A stretch of 64,000 nucleotides of DNA from Saccharibacillus kuerlensis DSM 22868 (GCF_000378145.1 NZ_KB899277.1:1-64000); one strand, 5' to 3'; counted from the first letter of the stretch, positions 33,526 to 43,248 are shown. The notes: generated by a model from the sequence alone, not told the origin. Made by a program: numbers and translations.

Positions 33526-35070
33526 TTACTTCGCGTATTCGACCGCCCGTGTTTCACGGATAACGGTGACTTTGATGTGCCCCGGATAATCGAGCTCATT
33601 TTCGATCTTCTTGGTAATATCTCGTGCCAATTTAAAGCTTTCGGTGTCGCCAATTCGATCAGGCTGCACCATAACTCGAACTTCGCGTCCCGCTTGGATC
33701 GCGAAAGACTTTTCGACTCCTTCGAAGGACTCGGAAATCTCTTCCAGCTTTTCGAGTCTGCGAATGTAGGTCTCCAGCGTCTCGCGCCGTGCTCCCGGTC
33801 TTGCCGCGGACAAAGCATCTGCCGCTCCGACCAGCATGGCAATAATCGAAGTCGCTTCGGTATCTCCATGGTGAGAAGCAATACTGTTGATAACAACCGG
33901 ATGCTCCTTGTACTTTTTGGCCAATTCGACGCCGATTTCGACGTGCGAACCTTCCACTTCGTGATCAAGCGCTTTGCCGATGTCATGCAGCAGCCCCGCT
34001 CTTCTTGCAAGCGTAACGTCCTGACCCAATTCTCCGGCCATCAGACCGGCCAAATAAGCCACTTCCATCGAATGCTTGAGTACGTTCTGTCCGTAGCTTG
34101 TACGGAAGCGCAGACGGCCCAGAATCTTAATCAGATCCGGATGCAGTCCGTGAGATCCGACTTCGAACGTCGCCTGTTCGCCGTATTCGCGAATACGCTC
34201 GTCCACTTCCTTGCGCGATTTCTCCACCATTTCCTCGATTCGAGCCGGGTGAATACGTCCATCTGCAACGAGCTTCTCGAGCGCAGTACGGGCAATCTCG
34301 CGGCGAATCGGATCGAAGCCTGACAAGATAACGGCTTCCGGCGTGTCATCGATGATCAGATCAATCCCCGTCAGCGTCTCCAGCGCACGAATATTCCGTC
34401 CTTCGCGGCCGATTATTCGGCCCTTCATTTCTTCGTTCGGCAGAGCGACAACGGACACCGTTGTTTCAGCCACATGGTCGGCGGCGCAGCGTTGAATCGA
34501 GAGCGAAATGATCTCTCTCGCTTTGCGGTCCGCTTCTTCCTTAGCCTGCATTTCGATGTCTTTCATCATCTGTGCAGCTTCGTGGCGCGTCTCCTGCTCC
34601 ACACTACTTAAAATGATGCTTCTTGCGTCTTCGGTGGTCAAGTTAGAAATGCGTTCCAACTCTTCCAACTGCTGAGCAAGTGTCTTTTCAATCTGCTGTT
34701 TGGTCTCTTCAATGCGTTTCTCTTTGCTCGTCACTTGTTCTTCTTTACGTTCGAGCGATTCCAATTTTTTATCCAGCGACTCTTCTTTCTGCAACAATCG
34801 TCTCTCTAGTCGTTGATTTTCATTCCGACGTTCACGAATGTCTTTTTCAGCCTCAGTTCTGATCCGGTGGACTTCGTCCTTCGCTTCCAGAACCGTTTCT
34901 TTTTTCAGCGCTTCCGCGTCTTTTTTCGCATTTTGTACGATTTGTTCCGCAGCTTGTTCCGCACTGGAAATCTTAGCTTCAGCAAGAGATTTGCGAATAA
35001 AATATCCGATCACGAACCCAAAGAATAATGATGCGACTGCAACGAGAATCGCGACCCAGAAATCTAACAT
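33526..35070 (-). CDS. rny: Ribonuclease Y
   Basis: Membrane-anchored endoribonuclease that starts bulk mRNA decay. The 514-residue protein has an N-terminal membrane helix (about 3-23), a long charged coiled coil (about 30-200), a KH domain with [15 protein letters not shown], and an HD domain with [15 protein letters not shown]. The length is within a few residues of the B. subtilis protein. The start follows GGAGGTGAG. A promoter lies about 250 bases upstream, leaving a long leader with no clear gene in it. Confidence 0.96.
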   Translation of the reverse strand: MLDFWVAILVAVASLFFGFVIGYFIRKSLAEAKISSAEQAAEQIVQNAKKDAEALKKETVLEAKDEVHRIRTEAEKDIRERRNENQRLERRLLQKEESLDKKLESLERKEEQVTSKEKRIEETKQQIEKTLAQQLEELERISNLTTEDARSIILSSVEQETRHEAAQMMKDIEMQAKEEADRKAREIISLSIQRCAADHVAETTVSVVALPNEEMKGRIIGREGRNIRALETLTGIDLIIDDTPEAVILSGFDPIRREIARTALEKLVADGRIHPARIEEMVEKSRKEVDERIREYGEQATFEVGSHGLHPDLIKILGRLRFRTSYGQNVLKHSMEVAYLAGLMAGELGQDVTLARRAGLLHDIGKALDHEVEGSHVEIGVELAKKYKEHPVVINSIASHHGDTEATSIIAMLVGAADALSAARPGARRETLETYIRRLEKLEEISESFEGVEKSFAIQAGREVRVMVQPDRIGDTESFKLARDITKKIENELDYPGHIKVTVIRETRAVEYAK

Positions 35071-35316
35071 TTCTGCTCACCTCCTCGTTGTTTCCTCCAA
35101 GGTATTCCTCGGGATGAAGCCATTGGTTTTTCATACCCTCATTCGTCCATTCAAGGATCGATCAAGACCGTTCCCATAAGGCAAGGCGGCGTAACAAACA
35201 CCGACTGCCGAGCCCGACTTTTACAAGCGGGGGAGAGTCAATTAGGCAGAACATGGGGATGTAAAAGCGCGATTTTGGAAGGAAAAAGGCTTTCTACCCA
35301 CCGACGTTCCTCATTT

Positions 35317-35346
35317 ATTGTAGTCTTGGTCAAAAGTTATTGTCAA
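35317..35346 (-). promoter_or_regulatory. Promoter of rny
   Basis: On the minus strand TTGACA (35341-35346), 18-nt spacer, TACAAT (35317-35322). Confidence 0.65.
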
Positions 35347-35381
35347 GCTATTGCCAAATTTGCTTGAGCATTCTTTTATCT

Positions 35382-36182
35382 TCAATCAAATTCCGTTCCC
35401 AGGTCTTCCGAGTCTTCTCCTTCATGACTCAAAACACGATCCACCGCTTTGCGTGCAATGTCGCTGGAAAAGCCGCGGCGCATAATAAAAGCTGCAGTCT
35501 TGCGCTTGCGATCCCACGTATCTCCCTTGGTCGTTCTCCACTTCTTGGCAGCCAGTTCTTCTGCACTTTGCATCTCGTCGTCATCATCCAAAGCATCCAA
35601 CGCATCGTCAATCAGCTCCTGATCGATCCCTTTGCGGCGCAGCTCCTGTTTCACCAAAACTTTTCCTTTCTTGCGGCCGGTCACCCTCTGGTACGCCCAT
35701 TCCTGCGCATACGCGGCATCGTCGACCAGTTTCTCTTCCTCCAGACGACGAACCGTATCTGCTGCGGCTTCGGGATCAATCTCCTTCTCAAGCAGCTTTT
35801 GTTCGATCTCTCCGGAGGTACGAGGTTTGAAGCTCAAATAATTAATGGCTTGTGCATAAGCGATCTGTCGTTCGTTATCACGGACAATTTCATGAACCAT
35901 ATCTTTATTAAAGAAGCTGCCTTTGGTCATCCCATACCGAATCATAGTGGATTCATGTACCGTTACATAATGGGGACCGAAATAAATGCGGTAGGAATGA
36001 CGAGGACGCTGCAGCAGTTCAACAAGTGTAACCTCCTGCGGTTCTTCTTCCGGGAATTCAAAAAGATGGTGAAGCTGCTCTTCACGCGAACGACTGCGCT
36101 TCTGTTCTCCGTCTTCCCCATCCTGACTTCCGCTGCGTCTGCCGCCTTGCGACTTCCCATACGGTTTTCTTCCGAAGCTCAT
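35382..36182 (-). CDS. recX: Regulatory protein RecX
   Basis: RecX modulates RecA filaments. The 266-residue protein has a charged, low-complexity N-terminus (about 1-40, rich in Arg, Gly, Ser, Asp) and then three-helix RecX repeats (AQAINYLSFKPRTSGEIEQKL; TVRRLEEEKLVDDAAYAQEW; GKVLVKQELRRKGIDQELI) plus another C-terminal repeat. GAGGG six bases before this ATG is the better ribosome binding site; an ATG ten codons upstream is possible. It directly follows recA on the same strand, as in many Firmicutes. Confidence 0.88.
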   Translation of the reverse strand: MSFGRKPYGKSQGGRRSGSQDGEDGEQKRSRSREEQLHHLFEFPEEEPQEVTLVELLQRPRHSYRIYFGPHYVTVHESTMIRYGMTKGSFFNKDMVHEIVRDNERQIAYAQAINYLSFKPRTSGEIEQKLLEKEIDPEAAADTVRRLEEEKLVDDAAYAQEWAYQRVTGRKKGKVLVKQELRRKGIDQELIDDALDALDDDDEMQSAEELAAKKWRTTKGDTWDRKRKTAAFIMRRGFSSDIARKAVDRVLSHEGEDSEDLGTEFD

Positions 36183-36271
36183 ATCATCCCTCTTTTCATA
36201 TAAAGTATTCATCCGTCCTCAAGCATCGTCCAGTTCTTCTGCCCACCACACCGTGGGCTTCATCACGCTCA

Positions 36272-36314
36272 TAAAAGAAAGAGCTCCGGCCGCATACGGG
36301 CCGAAGCTCTTTCA
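36272..36314 (-). terminator. Terminator of recA
   Basis: GAAAGAGCTTCGGCC and GGCCGGAGCTCTTTC (minus strand, one mismatch) with a following TTTCTTTTATG. A separate hairpin, GCCCAC/GTGGGC (36241-36258), lies in the recX leader. Confidence 0.75.
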
Positions 36315-36341
36315 CTTATTTAAACGGCCTGTGAGCCATTC

Positions 36342-37403
36342 TTATTCAAGTTCCAGCAGTTCCTGCTCTTCCCGTTCTTCGGCTTTCTTTTGTGCCTCTG
36401 AAGGAGGTTCAACCGCCGTTACCAGGTTGCTGGCCTCACGGATCTTCGATTCAATCGCAAACGCGATGTCTTTGTGCTCTTTCAGGTACTGCTTCGCGTT
36501 TTCACGGCCTTGACCGAGACGCTCTCCCGAATACGAATACCAAGCGCCGCTCTTTTCGACGATGTCCAAATCGGTCCCCATGTCGATCAAGCTTCCTTCT
36601 TTGGAGATGCCTTCTCCATACATGATATCAACTTCCGCTTGTTTAAACGGAGGAGCTACCTTATTTTTGACAACTTTGATCCGCGTACGGTTACCGACAA
36701 CGTCGTTACCCATCTTGATAGATTCAATCCGACGCACGTCAAGACGTACAGTAGAATAGAACTTCAGAGCGCGTCCACCCGGTGTTGTTTCCGGATTGCC
36801 GAACATAACGCCGATTTTTTCGCGAAGTTGGTTGATGAAGATCGCGATCGTATTCGACTTACTGATCGCACCGGACAGCTTACGGAGCGCTTGAGACATC
36901 AGACGAGCCTGCAAGCCGACGTGAGAGTCGCCCATCTCGCCTTCAATTTCCGCTTTTGGAACAAGAGCTGCTACAGAGTCGACAACGATGATATCGACTG
37001 CGCCACTGCGTACAAGGGCTTCAGCGATTTCCAGGCCTTGTTCGCCCGTATCTGGCTGGGAGAGCAGAAGCTCATCAACGTTAACGCCGAGCTTCTGAGC
37101 ATATTTAGGATCAAGTGCGTGCTCTGCGTCGATGAATGCAGCTTGTCCGCCAGCTTTTTGTACTTCGGCTACTGCGTGCAGAGCTACTGTCGTTTTACCA
37201 GAAGATTCCGGTCCGTAGATTTCGATAATACGACCTCGCGGCATACCGCCTGTGCCGAGAGCGACGTCCAATGCGATCGAGCCGCTAGGCACGACTTCGA
37301 CGTTCATGTGTGTCGATTCTCCGAGCTTCATGATGGAACCTTTTCCGAATTGTTTTTCTATTTGGCGAAGCGCCATATCCAGCGCAGCACGACGATCTGA
37401 CAA
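36342..37403 (-). CDS. recA: Recombinase RecA
   Basis: ATP-dependent strand-exchange protein and LexA co-protease. With start codon TTG the protein is 353 residues and begins [20 protein letters not shown], matching the N-terminus of Bacillus RecA; a GTG three codons earlier lacks proper spacing, while AAGGG is about ten bases before the TTG. Walker A GPESSGKT is at residues 64-71; other landmarks are the [11 protein letters not shown] block, [10 protein letters not shown] and the L2-region [15 protein letters not shown]. It is preceded by an SOS box and followed by its own terminator before recX. Confidence 0.97.
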   Translation of the reverse strand: MSDRRAALDMALRQIEKQFGKGSIMKLGESTHMNVEVVPSGSIALDVALGTGGMPRGRIIEIYGPESSGKTTVALHAVAEVQKAGGQAAFIDAEHALDPKYAQKLGVNVDELLLSQPDTGEQGLEIAEALVRSGAVDIIVVDSVAALVPKAEIEGEMGDSHVGLQARLMSQALRKLSGAISKSNTIAIFINQLREKIGVMFGNPETTPGGRALKFYSTVRLDVRRIESIKMGNDVVGNRTRIKVVKNKVAPPFKQAEVDIMYGEGISKEGSLIDMGTDLDIVEKSGAWYSYSGERLGQGRENAKQYLKEHKDIAFAIESKIREASNLVTAVEPPSEAQKKAEEREEQELLELE

Positions 37404-37453
37404 TATATCCACACCCTTTTATATTATTGGTTTTGTATCTCTTCTGTATATCT

Positions 37454-37505
37454 ATCATACCGCTTTTCAACGGGTTTGCCAAGCATTTTTTCGAACATAC
37501 ATTCG
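37454..37505 (-). promoter_or_regulatory. recA promoter with LexA (SOS) box
   Basis: On the minus strand TTGGCA (37477-37482), 17-nt spacer, TATGAT (37454-37459). Upstream, CGAATGTATGTTCG (37492-37505) matches the Gram-positive LexA/DinR consensus CGAACRNRYGTTYC at 12 of 14 positions. Confidence 0.75.
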
Positions 37506-37581
37506 TATTTTTTTCGAACAGCTGCCTAACGCCTTTCCCCCGTTTTACGGTCAAATCTGTTAAAAAAACCCCTCATGTCCA

Positions 37582-37626
37582 CAAAAAAACCGCGAGCGAG
37601 TCATAGGTATCGCCGCGGTTCTTCCG
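37582..37626 (-). terminator. Terminator of cinA
   Basis: AACCGCG and CGCGGTT (minus strand) enclose about 19 bases with some inner pairing, followed by seven T. Confidence 0.7.
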
Positions 37627-37676
37627 TACTCTTATTATATCAAAATGTACAGTTGCGGTCAAACAAATAGCACAGT

Positions 37677-38942
37677 TTAATGCTGCTTTTCCGCTTCTAC
37701 CAATCGCCGCCACAGTCGGTACAAAAGGGTCTTTGTAGAACGTTTCCGAACAGTATCCCGGTTGCCTTTGATGCGCAGTTCGAACACTTCTGTTGCCCCG
37801 CCGCGTTCTGCAATACCGATGTAGACAAGCCCTACGGGCTTACGCTCCGAATAGCCGGGGCCTGCAACGCCTGTAACGGACAAACCAAAATCCGTATCGG
37901 CAATCATACGCACTTGTTCGGCCAATACTTCGGCCACTTCGCGGCTGACGGCGCCCGGAGCATTCTCGCCTTCCAGATAATCACGCGGCACGTTCAACAT
38001 TTTCTCTTTCATCTCGTTGGAATAGCATACGATACCGCCTTTGAGCATCGATGCGCTGCCGGGAATAGTGGTCAAACTCTCCATCACCATTCCCCCTGTG
38101 CAGCTCTCCGCAGCACTTACAGTCAAGCCAAGATCGGCCATCATTTTAACGATCGTGTCCTCGATCGGTACGTCTTCGCTCGCATACATGTGTTCAGGCA
38201 GACGACTTTGGATCTGTACTTCCAACGCAGTCAATTTGTTGTTCGCTTCCTGAATATTGGCGGCTTTCGTTGACAAGCGAATCGCGACTTCCCCTTCTTT
38301 TGCATAAGGCGCAATAGTAGGATCGGTCTGAGCGTCAATCAGGTCGATCAGCTTGTCTTCAAGAGTTGATTCACCGATACCCGCAAACTTCAGAATTCGG
38401 GAGTAAAGAGGCATCTCTTCCGTCAGTACTTGATGCAGAAGCCACGGCTTCGCTTCGTTTTCAAACATCGGCTTCAATTCGCTCGGAGGCCCCGGCAGCA
38501 CGATATAATGATGCTCCCCGTCACTTAGTGCCAAACCTACCGCAAGACCCGTAGCATTGGGGAGAGGGGCACATCCGTCGATAACTAGCGCTTGACGTTT
38601 GTTGTTCTCTGTCATTTCCACGCCGCGGTCTGCGAAAAATTCGGTAAGCTTGTCCATAGCCGGCCGATCCGTTCTGAGCTCTCGACCTAGAAGTTCGGCA
38701 ATAGCATCTTTCGTTAAGTCGTCTTGAGTCGGTCCGATGCCTCCCGAGAAGACAAGCACATCCGCCCGTTCCTGCGCCTGCCGAATCGCCTGCTTAAGAC
38801 GTTCTTTGTTGTCTCCGACTACGGTCTGGAAGTAAACGTCGATACCGAGAGCCGCCAATTCCTGAGACAAATACTGAGCATTGGTATTTACAATTTGGCC
38901 GAGTAAGAGTTCGGTACCTACTGCGATGATTTCGGCTTTCAT
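37677..38942 (-). CDS. cinA: CinA-like competence/damage-inducible protein (NMN deamidase family)
   Basis: A two-domain protein of 421 residues. The N-terminal MoCF/COG1058 domain (about 1-170: AVGTELLLGQIVNTNAQYLSQ, FSGGIGPTQDDLTKDAIA) is linked to ADP-ribose pyrophosphatase activity. The C-terminal CinA domain (about 255-415: TVSAAESCTGGMVMESLT, GVAGPGYSERKPVGLVYIG) is the NMN deamidase or PncC part. Thus it may recycle pyridine nucleotides, which connects with the nrtR-pncA-pncB operon in this window. It precedes recA as in B. subtilis. GGAG lies upstream of ATG. Its terminator separates it from recA. Confidence 0.93.
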   Translation of the reverse strand: MKAEIIAVGTELLLGQIVNTNAQYLSQELAALGIDVYFQTVVGDNKERLKQAIRQAQERADVLVFSGGIGPTQDDLTKDAIAELLGRELRTDRPAMDKLTEFFADRGVEMTENNKRQALVIDGCAPLPNATGLAVGLALSDGEHHYIVLPGPPSELKPMFENEAKPWLLHQVLTEEMPLYSRILKFAGIGESTLEDKLIDLIDAQTDPTIAPYAKEGEVAIRLSTKAANIQEANNKLTALEVQIQSRLPEHMYASEDVPIEDTIVKMMADLGLTVSAAESCTGGMVMESLTTIPGSASMLKGGIVCYSNEMKEKMLNVPRDYLEGENAPGAVSREVAEVLAEQVRMIADTDFGLSVTGVAGPGYSERKPVGLVYIGIAERGGATEVFELRIKGNRDTVRKRSTKTLLYRLWRRLVEAEKQH

Positions 38943-38980
38943 TATGCGTCACACTCCAATTTTGAAGAATAGGGTCTCGC

Positions 38981-39568
38981 TTACGCGTTCGACAGTTTCA
39001 GTAATCGACGGTTACGTATAAAGTAATCTACACCTGAATAGATGGTGACAATCACAGCGGCCCAAACGAAGATCGTATCGGCTGGGATGCCCCAGAGCTC
39101 GAACGGAAGGTTATTGAGCAGCAGCAGGACGATTGCAACGATCTGCAGCACGGTTTTGATCTTACCGCCTGCTCCGGCTGCCATCACGGCTCCTTCGAGC
39201 AGTGCAATTTGGCGAAGTCCGGTAACGGCAAATTCTCGGCTGATAATAACGATTGCCATCCAGGCAGCCATTTTGTCCATTTGAACAAGCGAGATGAACG
39301 CAGCTGACACCAAGAGCTTGTCTGCAAGAGGGTCAAGCAGCTTGCCCAAACTTGTGACAAGATTGCGGCTGCGCGCGATGTACCCGTCGATTCCATCCGT
39401 ACACGCCGCAACAACAAAAATTATGCAGGCAATAAGCTGCCCCCAGTCCAGCTCTACTCCATACCAGATGATCGGCTTCGGCAGAAAGGGCAGTTCCGCC
39501 AGAAGAAAGATCATCATAATCGGAATCAACAGAATCCGGCTCACTGTAATACGATTGGGAAGATTCAT
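38981..39568 (-). CDS. pgsA: CDP-diacylglycerol--glycerol-3-phosphate 3-phosphatidyltransferase
   Basis: Integral membrane enzyme that makes phosphatidylglycerol phosphate, the committed step to phosphatidylglycerol. The 195-residue protein starts MNLPNRITVSRILLIP. It has the CDP-alcohol phosphotransferase signature in DGIDGYIARSRNLVTSLGKLLDPLADK (Asp-rich motif D-G-x2-A/G-R-x-L-G-x3-D-x3-D), and several membrane helices. Upstream in-frame ATGs exist, but homology to other PgsA proteins begins here; AAGGA is about 12 bases away. cinA follows 38 bases downstream, probably cotranscribed. Confidence 0.93.
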   Translation of the reverse strand: MNLPNRITVSRILLIPIMMIFLLAELPFLPKPIIWYGVELDWGQLIACIIFVVAACTDGIDGYIARSRNLVTSLGKLLDPLADKLLVSAAFISLVQMDKMAAWMAIVIISREFAVTGLRQIALLEGAVMAAGAGGKIKTVLQIVAIVLLLLNNLPFELWGIPADTIFVWAAVIVTIYSGVDYFIRNRRLLKLSNA

Positions 39569-39754
39569 TTGTGCATCCATTCCTTCCAGTCGGGAAAAAC
39601 CCGATTTTCTCATTTCAACATTGCTGTGCCTTCAAACTTTTTAAATCTTTAATGTAAGCCGAAAGTTAGAAGCCACGACGTTACAAGTATAATATCCGAA
39701 AGTTTTAGTGTCAAAACGCTTGCCCGCTTATTCCCCGTTTACAGCCACCGCATA

Positions 39755-39791
39755 AAAATACCCTTCGTTTCCGTAAAAGAAACGAAGGGCA
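39755..39791 (-). terminator. Terminator after yajQ
   Basis: CCCTTCGTTTC and GAAACGAAGGG form a perfect 11-bp stem; TATTTTTATG follows on the minus strand. Confidence 0.85.
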
Positions 39792-39808
39792 TCTATATTC
39801 GGAACCTC

Positions 39809-40300
39809 TTATTTGAAATTGGTAAACTGTAATTCGATCGGCAGATCCGCTTCACGCAGCAGTTTCATCACAGCTTGAAGATCATCTCGACTTTTGGACG
39901 TAACACGAATTTGATCGCCTTGAATCTGACTCTTCACTTTCAGCTTGGAGTCTCTGATCAGCGTATTGATTTTCTTCGAGCTGTCCGATTCAATGCCCGA
40001 TTTGAGTCCCAGCTTCTGGCGGACAGTGTTCAACGAAGCGGATTCGATCTTGCCGAACTCCAAATTTTTGAATGGTACTCCGCGTTTGATCATTTTCGAC
40101 TGCAGAACATCGATAACGGCGCCCAGCTTATACTCGTCGTCCGACATAATTGTCAACGAATCTTTGTCCAATTCAAAACTTGTTTTGCTGTCTTTAAAAT
40201 CGAACCGACTCGCGATTTCACGCTCTGCCTGATCGATCGCATTTTTCAATTCCTGCATATCCATTTTGGATACGATATCCATCGAATTTTCCGAAGCCAC
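39809..40300 (-). CDS. YajQ-family nucleotide-binding protein
   Basis: The 163-residue protein of the YajQ/DUF520 family has two ferredoxin-like halves (SMDIVSKMDMQELKNAID... and SSKKINTLIRDSKLKVKSQIQGDQIRVTSKSRDDLQAVM). Members bind nucleotides or cyclic-di-GMP in some bacteria; the role in Firmicutes is unproven. The start is GTG with AAGGAAGAGG upstream, giving MASENSMDIVSK in register with other members. It sits between rodZ and pgsA, where B. subtilis has no such gene. Confidence 0.9.
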   Translation of the reverse strand: MASENSMDIVSKMDMQELKNAIDQAEREIASRFDFKDSKTSFELDKDSLTIMSDDEYKLGAVIDVLQSKMIKRGVPFKNLEFGKIESASLNTVRQKLGLKSGIESDSSKKINTLIRDSKLKVKSQIQGDQIRVTSKSRDDLQAVMKLLREADLPIELQFTNFK

Positions 40301-40328
40301 AATTCCTCTTCCTTTCCGGGTAAAAGAT

Positions 40329-41489
40329 TTAGTTCACCAGGTTAACCTGGAATCGGGAAGTAACCTTCCCATCGGTGATCGGCTGTCCGTCAATCCGAAT
40401 ATCGGTATATGGCGAATAGCCGGCCTTAATGTACAGACCCTGCGAGTCAAGATCGAACGCCAATGATTCGCCTTCCTGCGTATTCTGATAATACAACCGC
40501 TCTCCGCTTGTGCTGCCACGATAGACTTCCAACCAGCTCAAGCCGCTTGCATTGATCGTAACTTTGACTGTATCGCCTGGTGCAGGTTGAGCATTGTACA
40601 CGGTAGTTTTACCCTGCTGTCCGGCAGGTGTCACGATTGTCGAACCTGTTGTATTTTCGGTGCCAGCTTCTTCACCAGAGGCTTCTTCACCATTTTCCGT
40701 TTCTGTATCCGTTTCTGTATCCGTTTCTGTATCCGTTTCTGTATCCGTTTCTGTATCCGTTTCTGTATCCGTTTCTGTATCCGTTTCTGTCTCTGTGGCA
40801 GGATCTTCGGTTTGCGTTCCTTCCGCAGATTCGGTTCCAGCCGGGTCCGTCGATTCGGCTCCAGTATCGGTCGGAGGTGTCGCTGTTTCGCTCTCGTTTG
40901 CGGCACCTTCGTTTTCGGCTGTTTCTTCCGTTCCGGCTGGCGGAGTTGTACCAGGAGTTTGTGTACCGCCGCCAGTTGTGTCGGTCGATTCCGCATCGTT
41001 GGCAGCCGTTCCACTATCCGCCGGCTGCTGCGCAGTAGTCGGAGTCTCTTCTGCTCCGTTGTCTGCAGTTTGCTTATTCTGATTGTTGAACCAGACAATC
41101 GCTACAATCAGCAGAATCAGAATCGGAAAAGTCCACATTAATGCCGTTGACAATCCCTTACTACCTTCGCCACGTCCACCGCCAGCCGATCCTGCTCCGG
41201 ATGTGCGGGAGGAACGTTTGGTCAGTACAGGTTCCATCACGCTTTCCGATTCAACCGCCGGTACGTCTTTCGGATGACTTTGCAGCAGCGCCTCGGGGTC
41301 AAGTCCTACCGCCTCGGCATAAGTTTTAATAAATGCTCTTACATAAAAACTTCCTGGCAGGACTTTAAAGTCTCCCTGCTCGATTGCTTCCAAATAACGT
41401 TTGCGGATCTTGGTCATTTCCTGCACATCTTCAAGTGACAGCCCTTTTTGCAAACGGGCTTCTTTTAACTGCTGCCCCAGATCGGACAT
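40329..41489 (-). CDS. rodZ: RodZ-like cell-shape protein (HTH + membrane helix + DUF4115)
   Basis: RodZ links the MreB elongation machinery to the membrane. The 386-residue protein has a Cro-like HTH domain (about 1-75, LKEARLQKGLSLEDVQEMTKI), a Gly/Ser-rich segment, one membrane helix (about 113-133, LMWTFPILILLIVAIVWF), a long acidic Thr/Glu/Ala/Ser linker, and a C-terminal DUF4115 domain (about 300-386). Inside the linker is an eight-copy TETD-type repeat encoded by an exact 12-bp DNA repeat. ATG has GGAGG upstream. The neighbour order ymfK-rodZ-pgsA matches B. subtilis. Confidence 0.88.
   Translation of the reverse strand: MSDLGQQLKEARLQKGLSLEDVQEMTKIRKRYLEAIEQGDFKVLPGSFYVRAFIKTYAEAVGLDPEALLQSHPKDVPAVESESVMEPVLTKRSSRTSGAGSAGGGRGEGSKGLSTALMWTFPILILLIVAIVWFNNQNKQTADNGAEETPTTAQQPADSGTAANDAESTDTTGGGTQTPGTTPPAGTEETAENEGAANESETATPPTDTGAESTDPAGTESAEGTQTEDPATETETDTETDTETDTETDTETDTETDTETDTETENGEEASGEEAGTENTTGSTIVTPAGQQGKTTVYNAQPAPGDTVKVTINASGLSWLEVYRGSTSGERLYYQNTQEGESLAFDLDSQGLYIKAGYSPYTDIRIDGQPITDGKVTSRFQVNLVN
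40697..40792. repeat. Eight tandem copies of a 12-bp repeat inside rodZ
   Basis: The plus-strand unit CCGTTTCTGTAT occurs seven times exactly and once ending TCT, with no interruption. Read on the minus strand it encodes repeating Asp-Thr-Glu-Thr in the extracytoplasmic linker. Because 12 is a multiple of three, copy-number change would alter linker length and keep the frame. Confidence 0.97.
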
Positions 41490-41553
41490 TCCGTTGATCC
41501 CTCCTTGTCGTATTCAAAAGCCGCTTCCGTTTGTGCCGGTGCGGCCCAGATTC

Positions 41554-42321
41554 CTAGATATCGTCGGTATAACTCGTGGCGAACGTGTCGTAAACGATCT
41601 CTTCGTCCGGTGTGCTGCGCAGTTCAATAATCATGTCGAACTGAGCATAGTCGTAATCCGACTCGCGCATAAAGATGTCCGGATGTTCAATAACCTTCGT
41701 ACACGGCATCGCCATAATTTCTTTGAGCAGTTGGTAGTGCTTTTCATTCGATCGAATCGTGCTTACAATGCCATCAATAATAAAGACATTGTTCGGATTT
41801 AATTCGTCTTCCGACATCTGACTGCGAACGGTCTGGCGCAGCAGTGTCGACGAAACAAACGTCCAATGCTTCATGGCACAGACGCTGCCTGCAATAATCG
41901 ATTCGGTTTTGCCGACCCGTGGCATACCGCGCAGCCCAATCACCTGATTGCCCTCTCGTTTGAACAGCTCACCCAAAAAGTCAACCAGCAGTCCGAGCTC
42001 GTCGCGCGTAAAGCGAAACGTCTTGCGATCGTCCGAATCCCTATCGATATAACGCCCGTGACGTACAGCCAAAATATCGACCAGCTTTGGAGGGCGCAGA
42101 GCCGTTACCGTAACGCTGTCAACTTTTTTGAGCATGGCACCAACCAATTGAATTTTTTCATCATCGGTCGTTTCCAACAGCATTCCCCGGGTACGGCCTT
42201 CTACACCGTTAATTGTAATAATATTGACTTCCAGCATGCCTAGAATCGACGCGATATCTCCCAGCAGACCCGGTCGATTCTTATGTATGCGATATTCCAT
42301 ATACCATTGTTTCGTTTCCAT
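41554..42321 (-). CDS. ymfK: YmfK-like DUF3388 protein
   Basis: The 255-residue protein has unknown function. The N-terminus (MEYRIHKNRPGLLGDIASIL ... VNIITINGVEGRTRG) looks like an ACT-type regulatory domain. The second half carries a P-loop-like GMPRVGKTESIIAGS, and a stretch ending in acidic residues. The family is conserved in Bacillales between ymfI and rodZ. An upstream frame of 35 codons is open but the ATG after GAGAGATGG fits the family start. Confidence 0.83.
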   Translation of the reverse strand: METKQWYMEYRIHKNRPGLLGDIASILGMLEVNIITINGVEGRTRGMLLETTDDEKIQLVGAMLKKVDSVTVTALRPPKLVDILAVRHGRYIDRDSDDRKTFRFTRDELGLLVDFLGELFKREGNQVIGLRGMPRVGKTESIIAGSVCAMKHWTFVSSTLLRQTVRSQMSEDELNPNNVFIIDGIVSTIRSNEKHYQLLKEIMAMPCTKVIEHPDIFMRESDYDYAQFDMIIELRSTPDEEIVYDTFATSYTDDI

Positions 42322-42474
42322 GATCCATCTCTCTTCCGTGTCCGCGCGATTTTGAGGCCTGAATTCAGGCACATTCATGGACTTTAACCTTCGTCTAATG
42401 ATATTAAAAATGCCGTTTAAACGCAAGGAACAGATTCTTCATCTTTCATCAACCGCAAATCTGACGTGATTTCG

Positions 42475-43248
42475 TTAGGTGACCCATCCGCCATTTGGGC
42501 TTAAAATTTGTCCGGTCATGTATCCCGATTCCGGTAGCGCCAGAAAACGGACCGTCTCCGCAATTTCTTTCGGTTCGGCCAGACGACCGGCCGGAATCTC
42601 CTCCGCGATCGCTTCGATCTCCTCGGAAGACAGTGCATCCAGCATCGCTGTTCGCACAGCTCCAGGAGCCACCGCGTTTACCGAAACGCCCGACAAAGCG
42701 AGTTCTTTGGCAAGCGCCTTGGTAAAGGCGTTGATTCCTCCTTTTGCTGCGGAATAAACGACTTCGCACGAAGCTCCGGTTAAGCCCCATATAGACGAAA
42801 TATTAATAATCCGTCCGTATTTTTGCGACACCATTTCTTCCATAAAAGCTTGGCTGCACAGAAATGTTCCTTTTAGATTCACATCCATCACACGATCCCA
42901 CTCTTCATCCGTTACGTCGCACAGCATACCGTAATGCGCAGCTCCGGCATTGTTAACAAGCACATTGGGCACAAATCCCGCTGCTTTGAGTTCGTCGCGC
43001 ATACGCAGCACTTCCGCACGCTTGCGCACGTCTGCGCGCGCCGTCAGCACCTGGGACGCTCCCAGTGACGCACAGCGGTCAGCCGCCGCATGAACCGCTG
43101 CCTCCGACGCCGAGTAATGCAGAGCCACCCGGCATCCGTCGGCAGCGAACCGTTCAGCAATCGCAGAACCGATTCCGCCCGAAGCTCCGGTAACGAGAAC
43201 GGCAGTATCGGACGGCTTTCGCCGTCCTTTAGCAAGTCCGTCCGTCAT
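42475..43248 (-). CDS. ymfI: SDR oxidoreductase YmfI (EF-P 5-aminopentanone reductase type)
   Basis: A short-chain dehydrogenase of 257 residues with the NADP-binding TGASGGIGSAIAERF (about 20-34), NNAGAAHYG, the catalytic Ser (INISSIWG) and Y-x3-K (YSAAKGG). In B. subtilis YmfI is needed for the final 5-aminopentanol modification of elongation factor P, and position next to ymfH and ymfF supports that over a role in fatty acid synthesis. Its ATG overlaps the ymfH stop as TAATG, so the genes are translationally coupled. Confidence 0.88.
   Translation of the reverse strand: MTDGLAKGRRKPSDTAVLVTGASGGIGSAIAERFAADGCRVALHYSASEAAVHAAADRCASLGASQVLTARADVRKRAEVLRMRDELKAAGFVPNVLVNNAGAAHYGMLCDVTDEEWDRVMDVNLKGTFLCSQAFMEEMVSQKYGRIINISSIWGLTGASCEVVYSAAKGGINAFTKALAKELALSGVSVNAVAPGAVRTAMLDALSSEEIEAIAEEIPAGRLAEPKEIAETVRFLALPESGYMTGQILSPNGGWVT

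Noticed and set aside
34930-35132. Short minus-strand ORF overlapping the start of rny (begins MKNQWLHPEEYLGGNN)
   Set aside because: It covers the rny ribosome binding site and runs into rny in another frame; no homology or own strong ribosome binding site.
40587-41141. Repeat-rich plus-strand ORFs opposite rodZ
   Set aside because: They arise because a 12-bp repeat keeps all six frames open; the minus-strand frame has the HTH, membrane helix and DUF4115 domain.
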